Source: Hirsutella rhossiliensis
Taxonomy: Eukaryota > Ascomycota > Sordariomycetes > Hypocreales > Ophiocordycipitaceae
DNA length: 64,000 nt
NCBI RefSeq assembly: GCF_020360975.1
Contig: NW_025408685.1
Span: 682,001-746,000 of the forward strand
Direction: 5' to 3'
Shown: positions 30,155-40,905 of the stretch, piece after piece
How positions within the stretch are numbered: the stretch's first letter is position 1
Layout of the letters: every line of letters begins with the position of its first letter
The notes under the pieces: model-generated
What the model was told of the DNA's origin: nothing
The model's input: only the letters and a program-made list of their open reading frames with translations
The model's database searches: none
Position numbers and translations under genes: made by a program

Positions 30155-31324
30155 TTATGCATTGGAGTGGATGTTTCGCACGCGGCAGTTCCGGCTGAAC
30201 GACTCGTGCGGTCCGCCGCACAAGACGCATCTAGGGTCCATTGCATGGCACTCCCTGTGGTGATGACCCGCACCGGCACACCTTCCGCACACCTGAGGCT
30301 TGCTGCACCTGGAGGCTTTATGGCCCATGTCTTGAAGAGCCTCAGCCGCACCTTGTAGGATGTTGCCTTCTCCGTCGAGGATCGCGGTACGATTGACATT
30401 GTCGACTTTGACTGGGTAAAGCTGGTCTCTCATCACTCGAGCTCCAGTCACCGCCGTTTTCTGCGCGGCTTCCTTGATTCGTTGCAGCTCGATTTCATCT
30501 CTGCAAATGACCTTGACTTGCTTTGTGTTTCGAGAGTTCCTCACAACTGCTGCGCACTTCCAGTTCACCTGACCTTCCTTTGTTCTGACCTCATTTTCAA
30601 TGGCTTGCCGAATCGAGCCTATCTGTGCTCGGCCTCTGTCCTGTTCCTCTACTCGGGATGTATCAATCATGCAGAAAAACTCGTTCGCGGTAGGTTCTGC
30701 AGTATTACCAGGCGGGAGCGACAGGGCAATGCTCTGTTGTGGCGACGGCGATGATCGCGCGACCTCAGCGAACGTTTTGGGCGGGGTAACCGCTGCGCCG
30801 GCGACGATGGCTTCGAGTTGCTTTCGGACCTGCTCAAGTTGGTCGTTCATCTGCTGCTTCATGTCTTCCAGATGAATGCTGAGCTCTCGGTTGATAGTTC
30901 CTTGCTTTTCTATTTCTTCTTTCTGTTTTCGGATTATCTCTTGCTGCTCACGGATGATCTCATTTTGCTCTCTGAGTGTCTCTTTCAATCCTCGGAATTC
31001 CGCACGATACTCGTCCAGCAGCTCCCAAACCTTCTCAATCATCGCCACTTCTTCCTGACTGCTGTTGACATTTTCATTTCCCGGTAGTCTCGCGCATTCA
31101 ATTTCACCTGTTTCCTTTCTTGTCGCTCTTGTCGCATATCGGCTGCTTTTATTCAACTCTTTTGCTGTCCCATTGAGTAGCTTGCGTTTCACGATTCTGC
31201 CTCCGGTCGGCGACGACGAGGGGCCGCGCGGCCCCACCCTAGGCCCCGCATTCACCAGCATGCTCATGCTGCCGACTCGACCACCACACAGCTTTTCCGA
31301 TTCAATAGAGAGATAATAATTCAA
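30155..31324 (-). CDS. LINE ORF1 (Gag-like, coiled coil plus zinc knuckles)
   Basis: A 389-residue frame from the Met at 31324. Residues about 90-175 form a long Glu/Gln/Lys heptad coiled coil (EIIREQQEIIRKQKEEIEKQ), probably for trimerisation. The middle resembles Tad1-type ORF1 RNA-binding regions. The end holds Cys/His knuckles (CGRCAGAGHHHREC and CVLCGGPHESFSRNC). A first knuckle seems disrupted at about 30330 (HKASRC remains without its CX2C), perhaps through a small deletion. ORF2 is absent: downstream DNA is the copia LTR, so the LINE is truncated there. The product would bind LINE RNA in the cytoplasm. Confidence 0.78.
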   Translation of the reverse strand: MNYYLSIESEKLCGGRVGSMSMLVNAGPRVGPRGPSSSPTGGRIVKRKLLNGTAKELNKSSRYATRATRKETGEIECARLPGNENVNSSQEEVAMIEKVWELLDEYRAEFRGLKETLREQNEIIREQQEIIRKQKEEIEKQGTINRELSIHLEDMKQQMNDQLEQVRKQLEAIVAGAAVTPPKTFAEVARSSPSPQQSIALSLPPGNTAEPTANEFFCMIDTSRVEEQDRGRAQIGSIRQAIENEVRTKEGQVNWKCAAVVRNSRNTKQVKVICRDEIELQRIKEAAQKTAVTGARVMRDQLYPVKVDNVNRTAILDGEGNILQGAAEALQDMGHKASRCSKPQVCGRCAGAGHHHRECHAMDPRCVLCGGPHESFSRNCRVRNIHSNA

Positions 31325-31905
31325 GCTTCTGAGCTTTCAATCCGGGTTCGCTCTCCTCCAGAATGTCGGTAGGTCGCCGACCCCTCTGTGTAAGTCCGGC
31401 GGGTCACGGGATCCGGCAGATCACCGGTAAATCCCTTAAAGGGACCTCCCTCCGGGCGAAATAAATCCATACCATACTGTCGATGGACTGTTATTCTGGT
31501 ACTCATGAGGTAGGGGCAGCACAAGAAGGGATAAAGATGCATGATCTAGCTAGAAAGAAGCGGCCACAGGGCCCTATTTATGCCGTAGTCAGAGGGACCC
31601 TCAGGTGACTTACATAGGCACCAAGCTGGCCCCATACGTGAGGTCTTTATGGGTCCCCGATACATGGCCTCATAATGATCCTTCAGGTGGCCCTCCCTTG
31701 ATCCTTCAGGTGACCTACTAACAGCGGTGCCTATAATAGCCAACACATACCGTAGTCGACGACGTCAGCGACGCCGCACGTGACTACATGACAGCTGAGG
31801 CCGAGGTCGAGAATGGCCTCGCAGTTGGGCATTGCGGGCAGCCGGACGTGAAGCAGCGTCTCGGCCACCAACAGCCAAGAACGATATTCATCGAGCAAAG
31901 CGGAA
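31325..31905. other. LINE 5' leader and unassigned non-coding DNA
   Basis: 31325 to about 31545 is probably the LINE 5' UTR. 31546-31780 contains CCTATTTATG and repeated CTTCAGGTG blocks (about 31600, 31680 and 31710) that look like an old LTR or promoter, but no partner was found. No gene is supported. Confidence 0.35.
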
Positions 31906-32130
31906 ATGCAACTCATACAAGGCTCGGCTGGATTCCGCCGACTGGCCGCTCAGGTGGACGTCGATGCCGCCAAGATGGCGCAGATGGAGGTGGAAGGAAT
32001 GCGCCTTAACGACTGGAGGCTGGAGGGCCCGCTCCCGACATCGGCTCAGCAGCTCCTCGATGCTTTCTATGAGGGAGAGGTCAGCATGCCACTCACTGCA
32101 CGCCGAGCGACGTTTAAAGCGGCTGACTAG
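31906..32130 (+). CDS. Short hypothetical ORF, doubtful
   Basis: A 74-residue frame with helical composition (AAQVDVDAAKMAQMEVEGMR) ending in a basic segment before TAG at 32128-32130. It could be the last exon of a longer gene starting upstream, but no convincing splice site or family match is visible. Kept only because the surrounding 1 kb is not repetitive. Confidence 0.2.
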   Translation: MQLIQGSAGFRRLAAQVDVDAAKMAQMEVEGMRLNDWRLEGPLPTSAQQLLDAFYEGEVSMPLTARRATFKAAD

Positions 32131-32670
32131 ATAAGTTTGTCGATATCGAGAGTTGGCTGAGACGCAACGGCAGGCATATTTGCCACCGTGAGAACTCGCA
32201 GCATCCTCATGGCGTCTGCAACGTCATACGCGTCGACTCTGGCGGGTCGCTTGTCGTATCTCGAGACCGACTCGTCGTCCACATCATTCTGCCGGAGCAA
32301 GGACGGGCCCGACAGACGGCCCAAGACAAGGAGTACAGGTGTACCATCCGACGGCCCATCGCCGGGAGCATAACGGTGCCGTTGCACGTACGAGGACGTG
32401 TAGGCGACATAGTCGTGCTGGAGGAGGACGAGCAGATGCATGGGGGCGACGTTGAGGTGAGGGGGCAGGAAAAGGTCGAGATTTATTTCTTGGCTTTTTT
32501 ATACATGACCTGTAGATTATAACCTGAATAGCTGGAGCTGGAGCAACTCATCGTAACTGAGCGATGATGAGCAGCCATCAGTGACGTGGCCGGCTGACCA
32601 TGGGTCGAACTGTAGAAACGAGTCGTAGCTCGGCAGAACACCACAATGGCCGACTGTGCCCAACGCCATT
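32131..32670. other. Intergenic, no feature recognised
   Basis: Overlapping weak ORFs on both strands; none has a motif, splice structure or neighbour that supports it. Confidence 0.35.
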
Positions 32671-33778
32671 TCATCCGTGACCAGCGAAGCCTCGGTAGTC
32701 TCGCTGCTTAGAAGGGCATCCAGATGGGCGGATTTCCCATCCTTCATCAGCGCATTCCCGCACTGTGCTGCTTCTTCTTCGCAAGTCCAAAGACCACCGA
32801 AGACGCCGTTGTGCGCTAGAAGAAGAATTAGTAAACCGGCCACTATCCAAAGGGTCTTTATGATACTCGCCTAATGGCACTGCGCACGAGGCACCGGCAA
32901 GGATGCGCTCCATGAAAGGTGTCGGCACAGCCATACAGTTCCCCGTGCACTCATCGAGTATTCGAGGCTCCTCCATGCCTCGTGCGAGCTCCGCCAGAGA
33001 CTCAAGGCCGATTCTTTCGCAAACCAAGTCAAACCTGGCCCAGAGAATAAGCAGTCGCTCGACATGTAGAAGGACCGAGCCGATTACTGACGGGGCCTTT
33101 GTCGCTTGGGCGATCAAGAAGACGGGGCAAAAGACGGGACCGTCCAGCTTGGCTGCGGAGAAATGGCACTCGTCGAAGAATTGCAGAGCCCTTTGCGCAA
33201 TGCTGCTTGACTTGGCATGGTGCTCGGCCGGCTTGGACAGCAACGTCTGGACAGCTGTATCTATCATTAGCTCAACCCATCATGATGTCGCAAGGAGACT
33301 CGAGTGCACCCCTACCACTCCAGTCTTGATAGAGACAAAAGCCTCGGATCCCATAGAGGCAGCGGGCACGGTCCATCGTCGAGTTGGCCACACGAGCTGC
33401 TCTCGCCGGGCGGGAACCACTTCCCTCGCCCCATCGCCGCTGCGGCTCGACAAAAGTGATGAAGGATATCACGAAGAACCAGTTATACCACAGTAGTCTG
33501 GCCGTCGTCGTCTCGTTGTGAATGCTCGACTTCCTAGAGCGACGGCGAAGCTGCCGTCGGAGTTGCTCTTCCAGCTCTAGCAAGGGATGCCAGAGCTTGT
33601 CGGCGAGTGACGGTAATTCGATGGCGACATCGCAATGCGTCGAGAGAAAAGCATTGACTAGGTCGTTGGGGGAAAAGTCGTCGAGGCATAATTCATCTTC
33701 TCCGTAAGCCAGTCGTAACCGCCCTTGCTTCGCGTGCTCGGTCAGATGGTTGGCAGCATCAACCCACCTGTCTTCCAT
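32671..33778 (-). CDS. Three-exon hypothetical protein, possibly transcription-factor-like
   Basis: Two GT-AG introns fit the frames: 33255-33309 (55 nt, CTAAT before the acceptor, phase 1) and 32816-32866 (51 nt, ACTAAT branch site and a pyrimidine-rich acceptor CTTCTTCTAG, phase 2). Joined, they give about 333 residues from the Met at 33778. The central part (QRALQFFDECHFSAAKLDG, VFCPVFLIAQATKAP) is helical and has the style of the C-terminal regulatory domain of fungal Zn2Cys6 factors; no Zn2Cys6 cluster is seen upstream. The donor of intron 1 (GTGCAC) is weak. Two introns keeping frame argue for a real host gene. Function is a guess. Confidence 0.55.
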
Positions 33779-34967
33779 GTCGCGACAAAGAATCGGATAG
33801 CCTCAAGAGTTGTTCAACTTATAGTGTGAAGAAGCTCAGGTCCAGGTTTCTGCAAGGGCACGCAAAAGTGAAGGCAGAGGTGGCTGGCTGGACGGCAGCC
33901 AGAGCCACCCTGCCCCTTCTCTCGGCCCCCCTGCTTCGAAAGAATCGGTGGGGCAGGTTAAAGGGGCGTCTTGCAGGTGGCACAGGAGCGACTACGAACA
34001 CACCATAAGTCACGGCCGCACCATCTGCTGGAGACGGGACTGGCTGGTAAAAGCTTCACCCCCCGGTGATCGGACTCCCCGGGTCTGGTTTCTGGCCACA
34101 CTAATGCAGTCATCATCACAATATGCTACACAAACGTCGTACTCGACCTCATGCTCGATGCGAAGCAGGCACTATAGTGTCTGCCAAGCAAGGTGACGCG
34201 AAGGAGCGAGCAGGAACTGGGATAAGAGCGCCCTCGGTTGGGGATGCCTCGCACCCTAATAAGACATGTATTGATGTACAAGGACCGGAATAGACGATAG
34301 CAAATCGCGACGTGAAAAACTGTTTAAAACCATTCAATGTTCCGTCTTGCTCATCCTATTCTAAGCCACAAGTATCCCAGTACTGCCTCGCTTTGCCTGC
34401 TACCTCGATCCTCCGCAGCCCCGACTACAATGTGCAACTACATCTATGTGCGTCAAGAATCGACGTTACTCCTGGCAACTGATATCGTCTCGTGCAGCAA
34501 TGGCCTGATTTTCCTCCTTCAGAAAGAGCTCAGCTGCCAGCATCACTACTTCCTTGTTGATTCCTGGTGCTCCGAGTACCCCAGAACAGAACGCAGATGC
34601 CCTCCCACAATCGTCAGTAGGCAATACTGGTAGGTGACTAGTCCCTTGCATGGTGACGAGGAAGTGCGTTTACTAAAAGAAAACAGGGGTAACGATATCT
34701 GCTGTATGCTTCTGAGATCCCCTGTCCTTTTACACAGTTCAGTGCTAAGTGTACTACCAGCCGCCTGTCGACAACAGGAGCAGACAAGACGTCCTCCGTG
34801 GGCCAAGTGGATTCGACCGCGGCGGCAAATGGTGCAAGATCCATATAATGCTTCCTCGAAGTAGCTCATCGTGGGAATTGGGGACGTTTCGTCGTTCTTG
34901 CTCGGGGACAAAATGATGCCCCACTTCATTTGTTAGGCCATAAACTACATGTAATATTCGAGCCATC
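33779..34967. other. Intergenic region without recognisable gene
   Basis: About 1.2 kb with many short overlapping ORFs and stop-rich frames. No repeat shared with other parts of the window was noticed. It may contain the promoter of the gene at 33778 and the missing 3' part of the Est1-like fragment's locus. Confidence 0.35.
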
Positions 34968-35582
34968 CTAATGCCCCAACTCTTCCGCTTCCTTGCCCAG
35001 GCCAGTTTCGCGACCTTGCTCAGTCCCCTGATGACAACTGTCCAGGTCTGCAATGCATTGTGACCAAGTAGAACTCAAGACCTCTTGCTGAAGGTGGACG
35101 ACAAGCGAGCGAGCATAGAAATAGAATCTTGACAGGTGCTCCGACGATTCCGGCAGTTTTTGTTGGAGAAGACGCAACGGCCACTGTATGCCGAGTCGTC
35201 TCGTGCGATCTGCCATCTCAGACAAACCACGTCGAACCACATCGGTCGCCGCCGGATGGCTCGCCGCCAAGAGATAGTCGTAGTATGCATCCAAGAGTGG
35301 AACAAAGGTGGAAAAGAGCTCAAGATAGTAGTCGCGAGAGTGCTCACTTCCCTTCCTCGACACAAAGTCGTCACACGCCCTTTCAAGCGCCCGCAACCCT
35401 TGAGTCATTGCCTGTATCTCTGATTCTAGTGTGCAGCTGCTGAGCACTTGAATAAGAGGCTGGCGGATCATTGATGTCTCTGCGGCGTCATCGTATCCTA
35501 GGTCGCTCTGTCTTGGTTGGTTTTCGTCGGTCGGGGCCTCATGCTGGGTGAGGATTGAACGAGTAGGTCCGTGTTCATACAT
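34968..35582 (-). pseudogene. Est1/SMG-like protein fragment
   Basis: A 204-residue frame whose second half (DAYYDYLLAASHP, LGIQWPLRLLQQKLPESSEH, QCIADLDSC) follows the pattern of the fungal Est1 DNA/RNA-binding-domain family: a helical repeat with a HPSAS-like element, then LPESLEHM...W.ECLGDL. Such proteins relate to telomerase-binding Est1 and NMD factors SMG5-7. The family normally continues for several hundred residues; here the frame stops about 15 residues after the motif and no continuation or intron donor is visible. I read it as a truncated duplicate rather than the functional gene. The N-terminal 60 residues are not recognised. Confidence 0.5.
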
Positions 35583-37064
35583 GTCGTGGGAAAAACACGT
35601 GGAGTGTAGGAGTGCCGAGTCGATCGGTTGGCCAAGGCCCTCCTTCTTTGGGTGGTCTGATGGGCTTTTTTACTCTACCGAATATTGTAAGTACATATAG
35701 CGCAACCGATTTAGCCGAGATGGTTCGCATTTGCCTTGCCTTAGAACCCTGGAATGATTGATTCCTACAGGATATTGAGATGTCACAACTCACAATCGCA
35801 GTGCCTTTGCAGTCCGCCACCGCTCGCTCAAGGACGGGGCGGCGTGGGCGCTGCCTGCGCGTGGGAGTGAACGTAACCGGCCTGGATGTAAGCCCATCCG
35901 GCATGAATGTGAAGCATCGATGATTGACTGATGAGATGAGGTCTGGTGGTTGTAGGTAGGAGTGAGTCCCGTGAGCCCTAATTCGAGAAGTTTTGCTGCG
36001 CGTCCGCTTTGGCTTTCTCCCTTCATTTTGTTGTCGCCGTCTTTGCCGTGTCATGTTGTCATATTTTGCTCAAAATAGAGCATTCAGTAGAGTGAAATCT
36101 GGGGGAAAAAGGAGGCGGGAAATGAATAGTGTGATCGATGGCGAGCAGATGAGAACAGAGCTGGCGAGGCAATACTTCCTCCCTGACTTTGAGAGAACCA
36201 CGGTTGTGTTGCCGTGCGCGCGTCACGGTCATCACGGGCTGGCTGGATGATTGGAGGTAACCAACAACTCCAACCGTTATGCCTAGTTCTAGTTCAAACT
36301 GTAACGCATGTCTCACCGAGGTGCTTCTTTTTACTCCCGGAGTTATTGTGCCGACATGGGCAACCCGGTTCCCGTCGCAGCCATCCTTCCCTGTCAATTT
36401 TGCCTTCTCCGGCCTCTTTACCGGTATCTTCTCGTTCAGCCGCGCAGGATAAAATTTCGTTGATGCTACAGGCTAGAGCAACAAAGCAGTATGAGGTGTA
36501 TCAAAGTGGCCAGAATCCGGCCTCATCGTCTAGCACCTCCCCCACGCCCCCTCCATTATAAACATTCTCCTTACACTCCCTTCTTCCCGGCGTTAAGTAT
36601 CCCAGTCATCGACACCACGAGCAGGTAGCTACACCGGCTCTGGGCTGAGTCGAGACCACCCCCTTAGGCTGTCCTCTAGTCGTCCCGGCTTCCCCGGGCA
36701 CGACCTTGGGGCCGATTTTCCCTTCCCTCGAATCGTCTCTGAGACGCGCTCGACTATGGCTTGCAGATTGGAGATGCAATGTGGCCACCACGTTGTGCAG
36801 CCATCTGCAATCTGTTCACCGACTTGACACGCTTCTTGAAGCTGTTAATCTCGACGTCAGCATCCTGCCCCTTGCCCCGGTGGCAGCCTCTCCGCAAGCT
36901 ACGTCGCTTCCCGTTACTTCCAATATATATATATATATATTGCCTTGCTTCAAGCTAAGCTGATGGTGTAGAGATCAATGCGTAATCCTGCCACATGCCC
37001 ACGCTAGTCTGACTTAAGACTCCCTAATCACTTTGGAAGCCTGCCCCTGCTCTTACTTGGTAGT
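35583..37064. other. Intergenic region with an AT microsatellite
   Basis: About 1.5 kb with no supported gene. 36922-36941 is an AT dinucleotide run. Several Pro/Ser-rich frames on the plus strand (36214-36963) lack motifs and splice support. Confidence 0.35.
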
Positions 37065-37345
37065 TGGCTGCTAATGACGTTAGTAAGGGGGGTGACCGGT
37101 GCATAAATGCAGAAGCTGACAGTGTTCCGGCCAAGGATGCAAGCATCATCTGATGGAAGGGTGGCCAAAGAGAAAGGCCAACTGCTATGCATTCCCTCCC
37201 TGGGGCGGCTCGCAGGCATCAGCCAAGGACTAGTATATCACAGTTCCGAGAGAGGAGGAAGGCGCATGAGTAAACTGGGCAGATAGATGCCACTAGACGG
37301 CTAGAGTCGCATTGCTGCGACTCACGGGATGATTTGCTGGAGCTC
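37065..37345. repeat. Diverged repeat, first copy (flanks the bZIP fragment)
   Basis: Shares ordered blocks with 38865-39108: GTGACCGGTGCAT versus GTGATCGGCGCAT, GCAGAAGCTGA, GGCATCAGC, GAAGGCGCATGA, and GGGATGATTTGCTGGAGCTC. Same orientation. Differences include many transitions and a gap of about 30 bp. In one minus-strand frame both copies encode a similar SFC(I/V)xAP segment, so a duplicated gene piece is possible. Confidence 0.6.
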
Positions 37346-37718
37346 ACATCAGGGGCTACAAAGAAGCTCGACAGGGAATCGGGAAGTCTGTTCTACTCTT
37401 ATATGACGGTGCCGGTGACATGTTGTGTCAATACACATCGGAATAAGGGGGTCACCACAGCTAGATTCAAGATGCATATTCTATCTCTAAAGGGGCAGTC
37501 TGAAGGGGCTATTTATACAGGAGGCTTTAGGGACTTCTGGAGACCTCCTGAGTATGGGGCTCTACCCACGCATACTTGGCTGTGCCGACGCATAAAGGGG
37601 TAACCTTCCTTACTCAGGAAGTCCTCATCCGTTACTGCTACATAGGCCAGGAATCCCTTTTCCAGGTCCTCCCTAACGGGGCTGCCCTGGTCCACAGACA
37701 GAAGGATATCAGAAGGCT
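37346..37718. other. Non-coding stretch with LTR-like composition
   Basis: A GGGGCTATTTATAC box at about 37505 and short repeated AGGA/CCTCC blocks resemble an LTR promoter, but no partner LTR or TSD was found. Confidence 0.3.
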
Positions 37719-38558
37719 TTAGTGAATCGGTAAGGGCATGGCCAACAGTGCCAATCTCCAATATATATTTAAAACAACCCATGGAATCGGCGATACGCCC
37801 CTGCGGGTGCTCATCAACGCGTGTCCGCAGGTGCTCCCCAGGGGATCATAATGTGGCATCACCGCGTTTGGATAAGTAGGCACAGAATAATGCGAGTGCA
37901 TTACCGTACGGCCGCCAGTAGACGTAGGCTGTGTTGTTACCATGGCTTGGCCGGGACTATCGTGCATCGACGGGGACGGTTGCCCACCATAGACACGGCC
38001 TGGTCGCGTGGTGCTCGCGCGACTCAATGGGGTTGTCGGTGGATACGGAAAATGAACAGCCGATCCCATGACAGCGGTAGCCACGCCCATGTGATGTTGA
38101 TAGCCGTACGAGGTCACGAGCTGCGACGGCTCCCAGACGGACGAACTCGTCGTCGACCCCCCGGTGGTGGAGTGGTCCCGAATCGACTGTCTCGATAAAT
38201 ATAGGGAGAAGTCTTCATCTAGACTGGCCGGTTGTCGCGGCATCAGGAGCCATTGCAGCGACTGGATAGCGGCACTTGGGTCGTCGGCGTGAAAGGGTTG
38301 GCCTTGGTTGGAATCAAGCGGCAAGGTGCCCGACTGCAAGAAACGGGCTATGTGGTCGTAGCTAATGCCATGCCTGTTGAGGAGCTCCTGGAGCTGCTTG
38401 TTCTCCTCGGCTACTCTTCTCGCGGCCATCTGGACTTCGGTAGAGACCTCGATGCCCTGAGTCTCGTATTCTCTACCGGTATGTCTCGTTTTCCACCCCA
38501 AGGGGTGCCCCTGGGGGTGCTCTAGAGCCGCTCCTTTGGAGCCCCAGCTAATTTTCAT
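37719..38558 (-). pseudogene. bZIP transcription-factor fragment lacking its basic region
   Basis: The minus-strand frame contains YETQGIEVSTEVQMAARRVA then EENKQLQELLNRHGIS. This is the zipper half and following helix typical of a fungal bZIP group whose basic region reads ENQRRSRARRKEY-like. Here the preceding codons are unrelated (GHPLGWKTRHTG), and no basic region is found in the 700 bp upstream. An AG just before the zipper (CCGGTAG) could be a splice acceptor, so exon 1 may have been lost. The remainder (Ser/Thr/Pro/Tyr-rich) matches regulatory tails of such factors. Its C-terminus runs into unrelated DNA. Without the basic region it cannot bind DNA as a normal bZIP. Confidence 0.6.
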
Positions 38559-38864
38559 ATATTGCAGAGTATTGCTATCTCGTTAGGCGTAAATGCAGGT
38601 CGCGCAAAGGTCGCCGTCTTCTTCCCGAAGTTGATGCCGACGTGGGCAGCCCTCCCTTTGTCAAGAGGCTCCCTCCGCTGCAAGCTTCGCCACCCCCAAT
38701 ACTTCCCAGGCATGTGCATGTACATTGTCATACATTAGGTAGGATGAGGGAATAGAAAATTTACTCACACGTCCTGCCTCGTGTTCCCTTCCTGAACCCC
38801 GACGCAGGGGAGGCTGCGAACTAGTCTGCACGATTCGGTTCGCCCCCCTGCCCCTACAGAGAAG
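38559..38864. other. Non-coding, upstream of the bZIP fragment
   Basis: About 300 bp; searched for a bZIP basic region on the minus strand and none is present. No other feature was recognised. Confidence 0.35.
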
Positions 38865-39108
38865 TTTGCTACTTGTAACTTTGCAGCATTAGGGAATGTG
38901 ATCGGCGCATCGACGCAGAAGCTGAAGATTTCCAGGCCAAAGATACATAAACCACCCCAGGGGTAGCCAGCAGGCATCAGCGAAGCAACAGTGGACCACA
39001 GCCCGGAAGGGGAAGAAGGCGCATGATCCCACCCGACGATATGTGCAGTGACATGGCCAAAGCTGCTCCTTGGGGATTCTTGGGATGATTTGCTGGAGCT
39101 CTTGTCCC
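38865..39108. repeat. Diverged repeat, second copy
   Basis: Partner of 37065-37345, same orientation, on the other side of the bZIP fragment. The adjoining 39160-39200 is a CCCCTCC polypyrimidine run. Confidence 0.6.
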
Positions 39109-39284
39109 GACCCCGACCAAGGCAGCCCGTTCCATAACCGTGTAGATAGTGAAGGAGCGTAGGCACCCCCTTCCCCTCCCCTCCCCTCCCCTCCTCCTTT
39201 GTCTCGGTTCCCATTTTCTCCTTTTCTCGCAACTCTCTGAGAGCTAATAATCTTTAAACGACCTAACGAGGCTCTCATGCTGCC

Positions 39285-39917
39285 ATGTCGATTGACTCTG
39301 CCTCGACAATACAGGGGAGTACAAGTTCTACCGAATCGATTGCCTGTGGACAAACTAGTCATATCCGTGCTCTCGATATGTTTTTCTGCCCTGCCTCGCC
39401 TACATCGGAGTTTTGGGATACCGAAAGTCAATACAACGACGAAAGCTGTCGAGACAAACATGCGCAAGACGAGATTGCAGTGTCACCTACAACAAAAACA
39501 CAGCCTGTGTTCGCACCTAGCGATCTTGAAGAGAGTGATTACTCTTCCTCTTACGGCAATGGCAAGGAGAATCGTCCTCCTGCCGGCCTTGCTTTTCGAA
39601 TCGCTATATTCGATACTTGCCATCGACTAGAGGCCAGCGGTACCGTCGATAACGGACGAGACAAACATGTTGAGATGGAGTTTGACCTCACTCTCTGCAA
39701 GCCCATCAAAATTGCTATCAGCCTCTCCCAGTCTTCTCCTCCTGACTCGTCGCGACGCACCAAGCAATGCGAGCGGAGAGACCATGGCGGGATATCCGGG
39801 AGTGTGGATACAGGATTTCGAGTGCCTGAGCGAGGATGGCATAGCCATGAGCAAGGGCACAAGCGACAGCGGATTCACAAATTTCGGAGGAGCAAGCGAC
39901 CGACCGTGGAGTGTTGA
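39285..39917 (+). CDS. Hypothetical Ser-rich protein
   Basis: A 210-residue frame from an ATG at 39285, hydrophilic and Ser/Thr-rich at the N-terminus with a basic end (HEQGHKRQRIHKFRRSKRP, nuclear-localisation-like). No domain is recognised. It ends 12 bp before the tail-to-tail DUF3295 fragment. Codons look unbiased, so this may be a chance frame; confidence is low. Confidence 0.3.
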   Translation: MSIDSASTIQGSTSSTESIACGQTSHIRALDMFFCPASPTSEFWDTESQYNDESCRDKHAQDEIAVSPTTKTQPVFAPSDLEESDYSSSYGNGKENRPPAGLAFRIAIFDTCHRLEASGTVDNGRDKHVEMEFDLTLCKPIKIAISLSQSSPPDSSRRTKQCERRDHGGISGSVDTGFRVPERGWHSHEQGHKRQRIHKFRRSKRPTVEC

Positions 39918-39929
39918 ACTCTCTTTTCT

Positions 39930-40451
39930 TCACCAGCCTTTACAATGGTAGTGGTCTCCAGATACATCCTCCAAGAAACGTTGGTTCCACAGGCTGGCAT
40001 TTGCATTCACGCTCGCCTTCATGCAAGACTTGTCAAGGAATTGCCCTAGGTTTACTAAACCGTGCGATGCGTGTCTATATCCCAAGACCGTGTCGGTTGT
40101 GAACGCCCCCTGCTGCCTTTCAGGCACGAGTCTAAGTCTGAGTGAGTCGGTCAACTCAGTCGTGAGCATACTGCGGCGAGTCACTCGTGGCGATAGAACT
40201 GCCCGAGCTTTCCCGCGGTCGCATGTGTCTTGATCATCTTGAAAATTGAATCGAGGCGCTTCGCTGAATGCCTTGTCTGAGGTTGACTGTTGCTTTTTTG
40301 CACTCTCCACCATAAGCGTGATGAGTGATTGCCGCTGCTTTTCCCTAGGTTGGGGTGTTGTACGCTGGAACAGCTGCCACTGCATGCTCGGCTTGCCGCC
40401 GTCACTGCCATCAGAGCTGTAGTCGTATGCGGTGGGCTCGTCGCAGCCCAC
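39930..40451 (-). pseudogene. DUF3295-family C-terminal fragment
   Basis: The frame holds LITLMVESAKKQ, SPRVTRRSMLTTELTDSLR, VPERQQ and an ending HYHCKGW followed by stop. This is the characteristic C-terminus of the fungal DUF3295 family (TTRRNML.TELTESLR...ERQQ, ending YHSKGW), which is usually preceded by a DUF1752/GATA-associated N-terminus in proteins linked to nutrient or stress regulation. Only about 170 residues are present, against several hundred in full members, and upstream DNA shows no continuation. The true stop codon is kept, so the 3' end is native and the 5' part is lost. Confidence 0.6.
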
Positions 40452-40905
40452 AGTTTGGAATCCGATTAATGCCTCGCTTGTGGTGATAAGTAGAGCATAT
40501 CTAGACGTCTGGACACTCCCTACACTGTGGAGTTTAGGGCGAGACGAGCCGGTATTCTTTAGCGAGCCCTTCTGCGAGTCCTAGGAAGTCCTTCGCTGGG
40601 ACATGTCTTTCAGACGACTGGTGGATATTTGCGTGAACTAAAGTAGGGATGTCGGTCGAGGAGAGCGTAACTAAACTGAATATCATGCATACGAGATAAT
40701 TTCCAAGGAAGGCATGGCCTCCTTTAATGCTATGGAAGGCACCTTTGCGTCGCGCTTCCAACTACGAAAGATTTAATTGAGCATTTGCAACGGCCTGAAC
40801 GCGGCGACTGTGTATGGCCCAAGCTCGGGACAGTTAAATTGAAGGAGGTAGCGTAGGCAGAGGGCCGACAGTGATGTAAATTATCGTCGCTCTGATCCAG
40901 AACCC
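40452..40905. other. Intergenic, nothing recognised
   Basis: No gene, repeat or regulatory motif that I can support; probably the 3' flank of the membrane-protein gene. Confidence 0.35.

Noticed and set aside
31546..37718. 31546-31760 and 37480-37718 as an LTR pair of one element
   Set aside because: Both have CTATTTAT boxes and short repeated blocks, but alignment by eye shows no continuous similarity and no TSDs.
39000..39240. Overlapping minus-strand ORFs of 155-192 codons over the diverged repeat
   Set aside because: Three frames are open at once because of low stop content; none shows a domain, so I annotate only the repeat.
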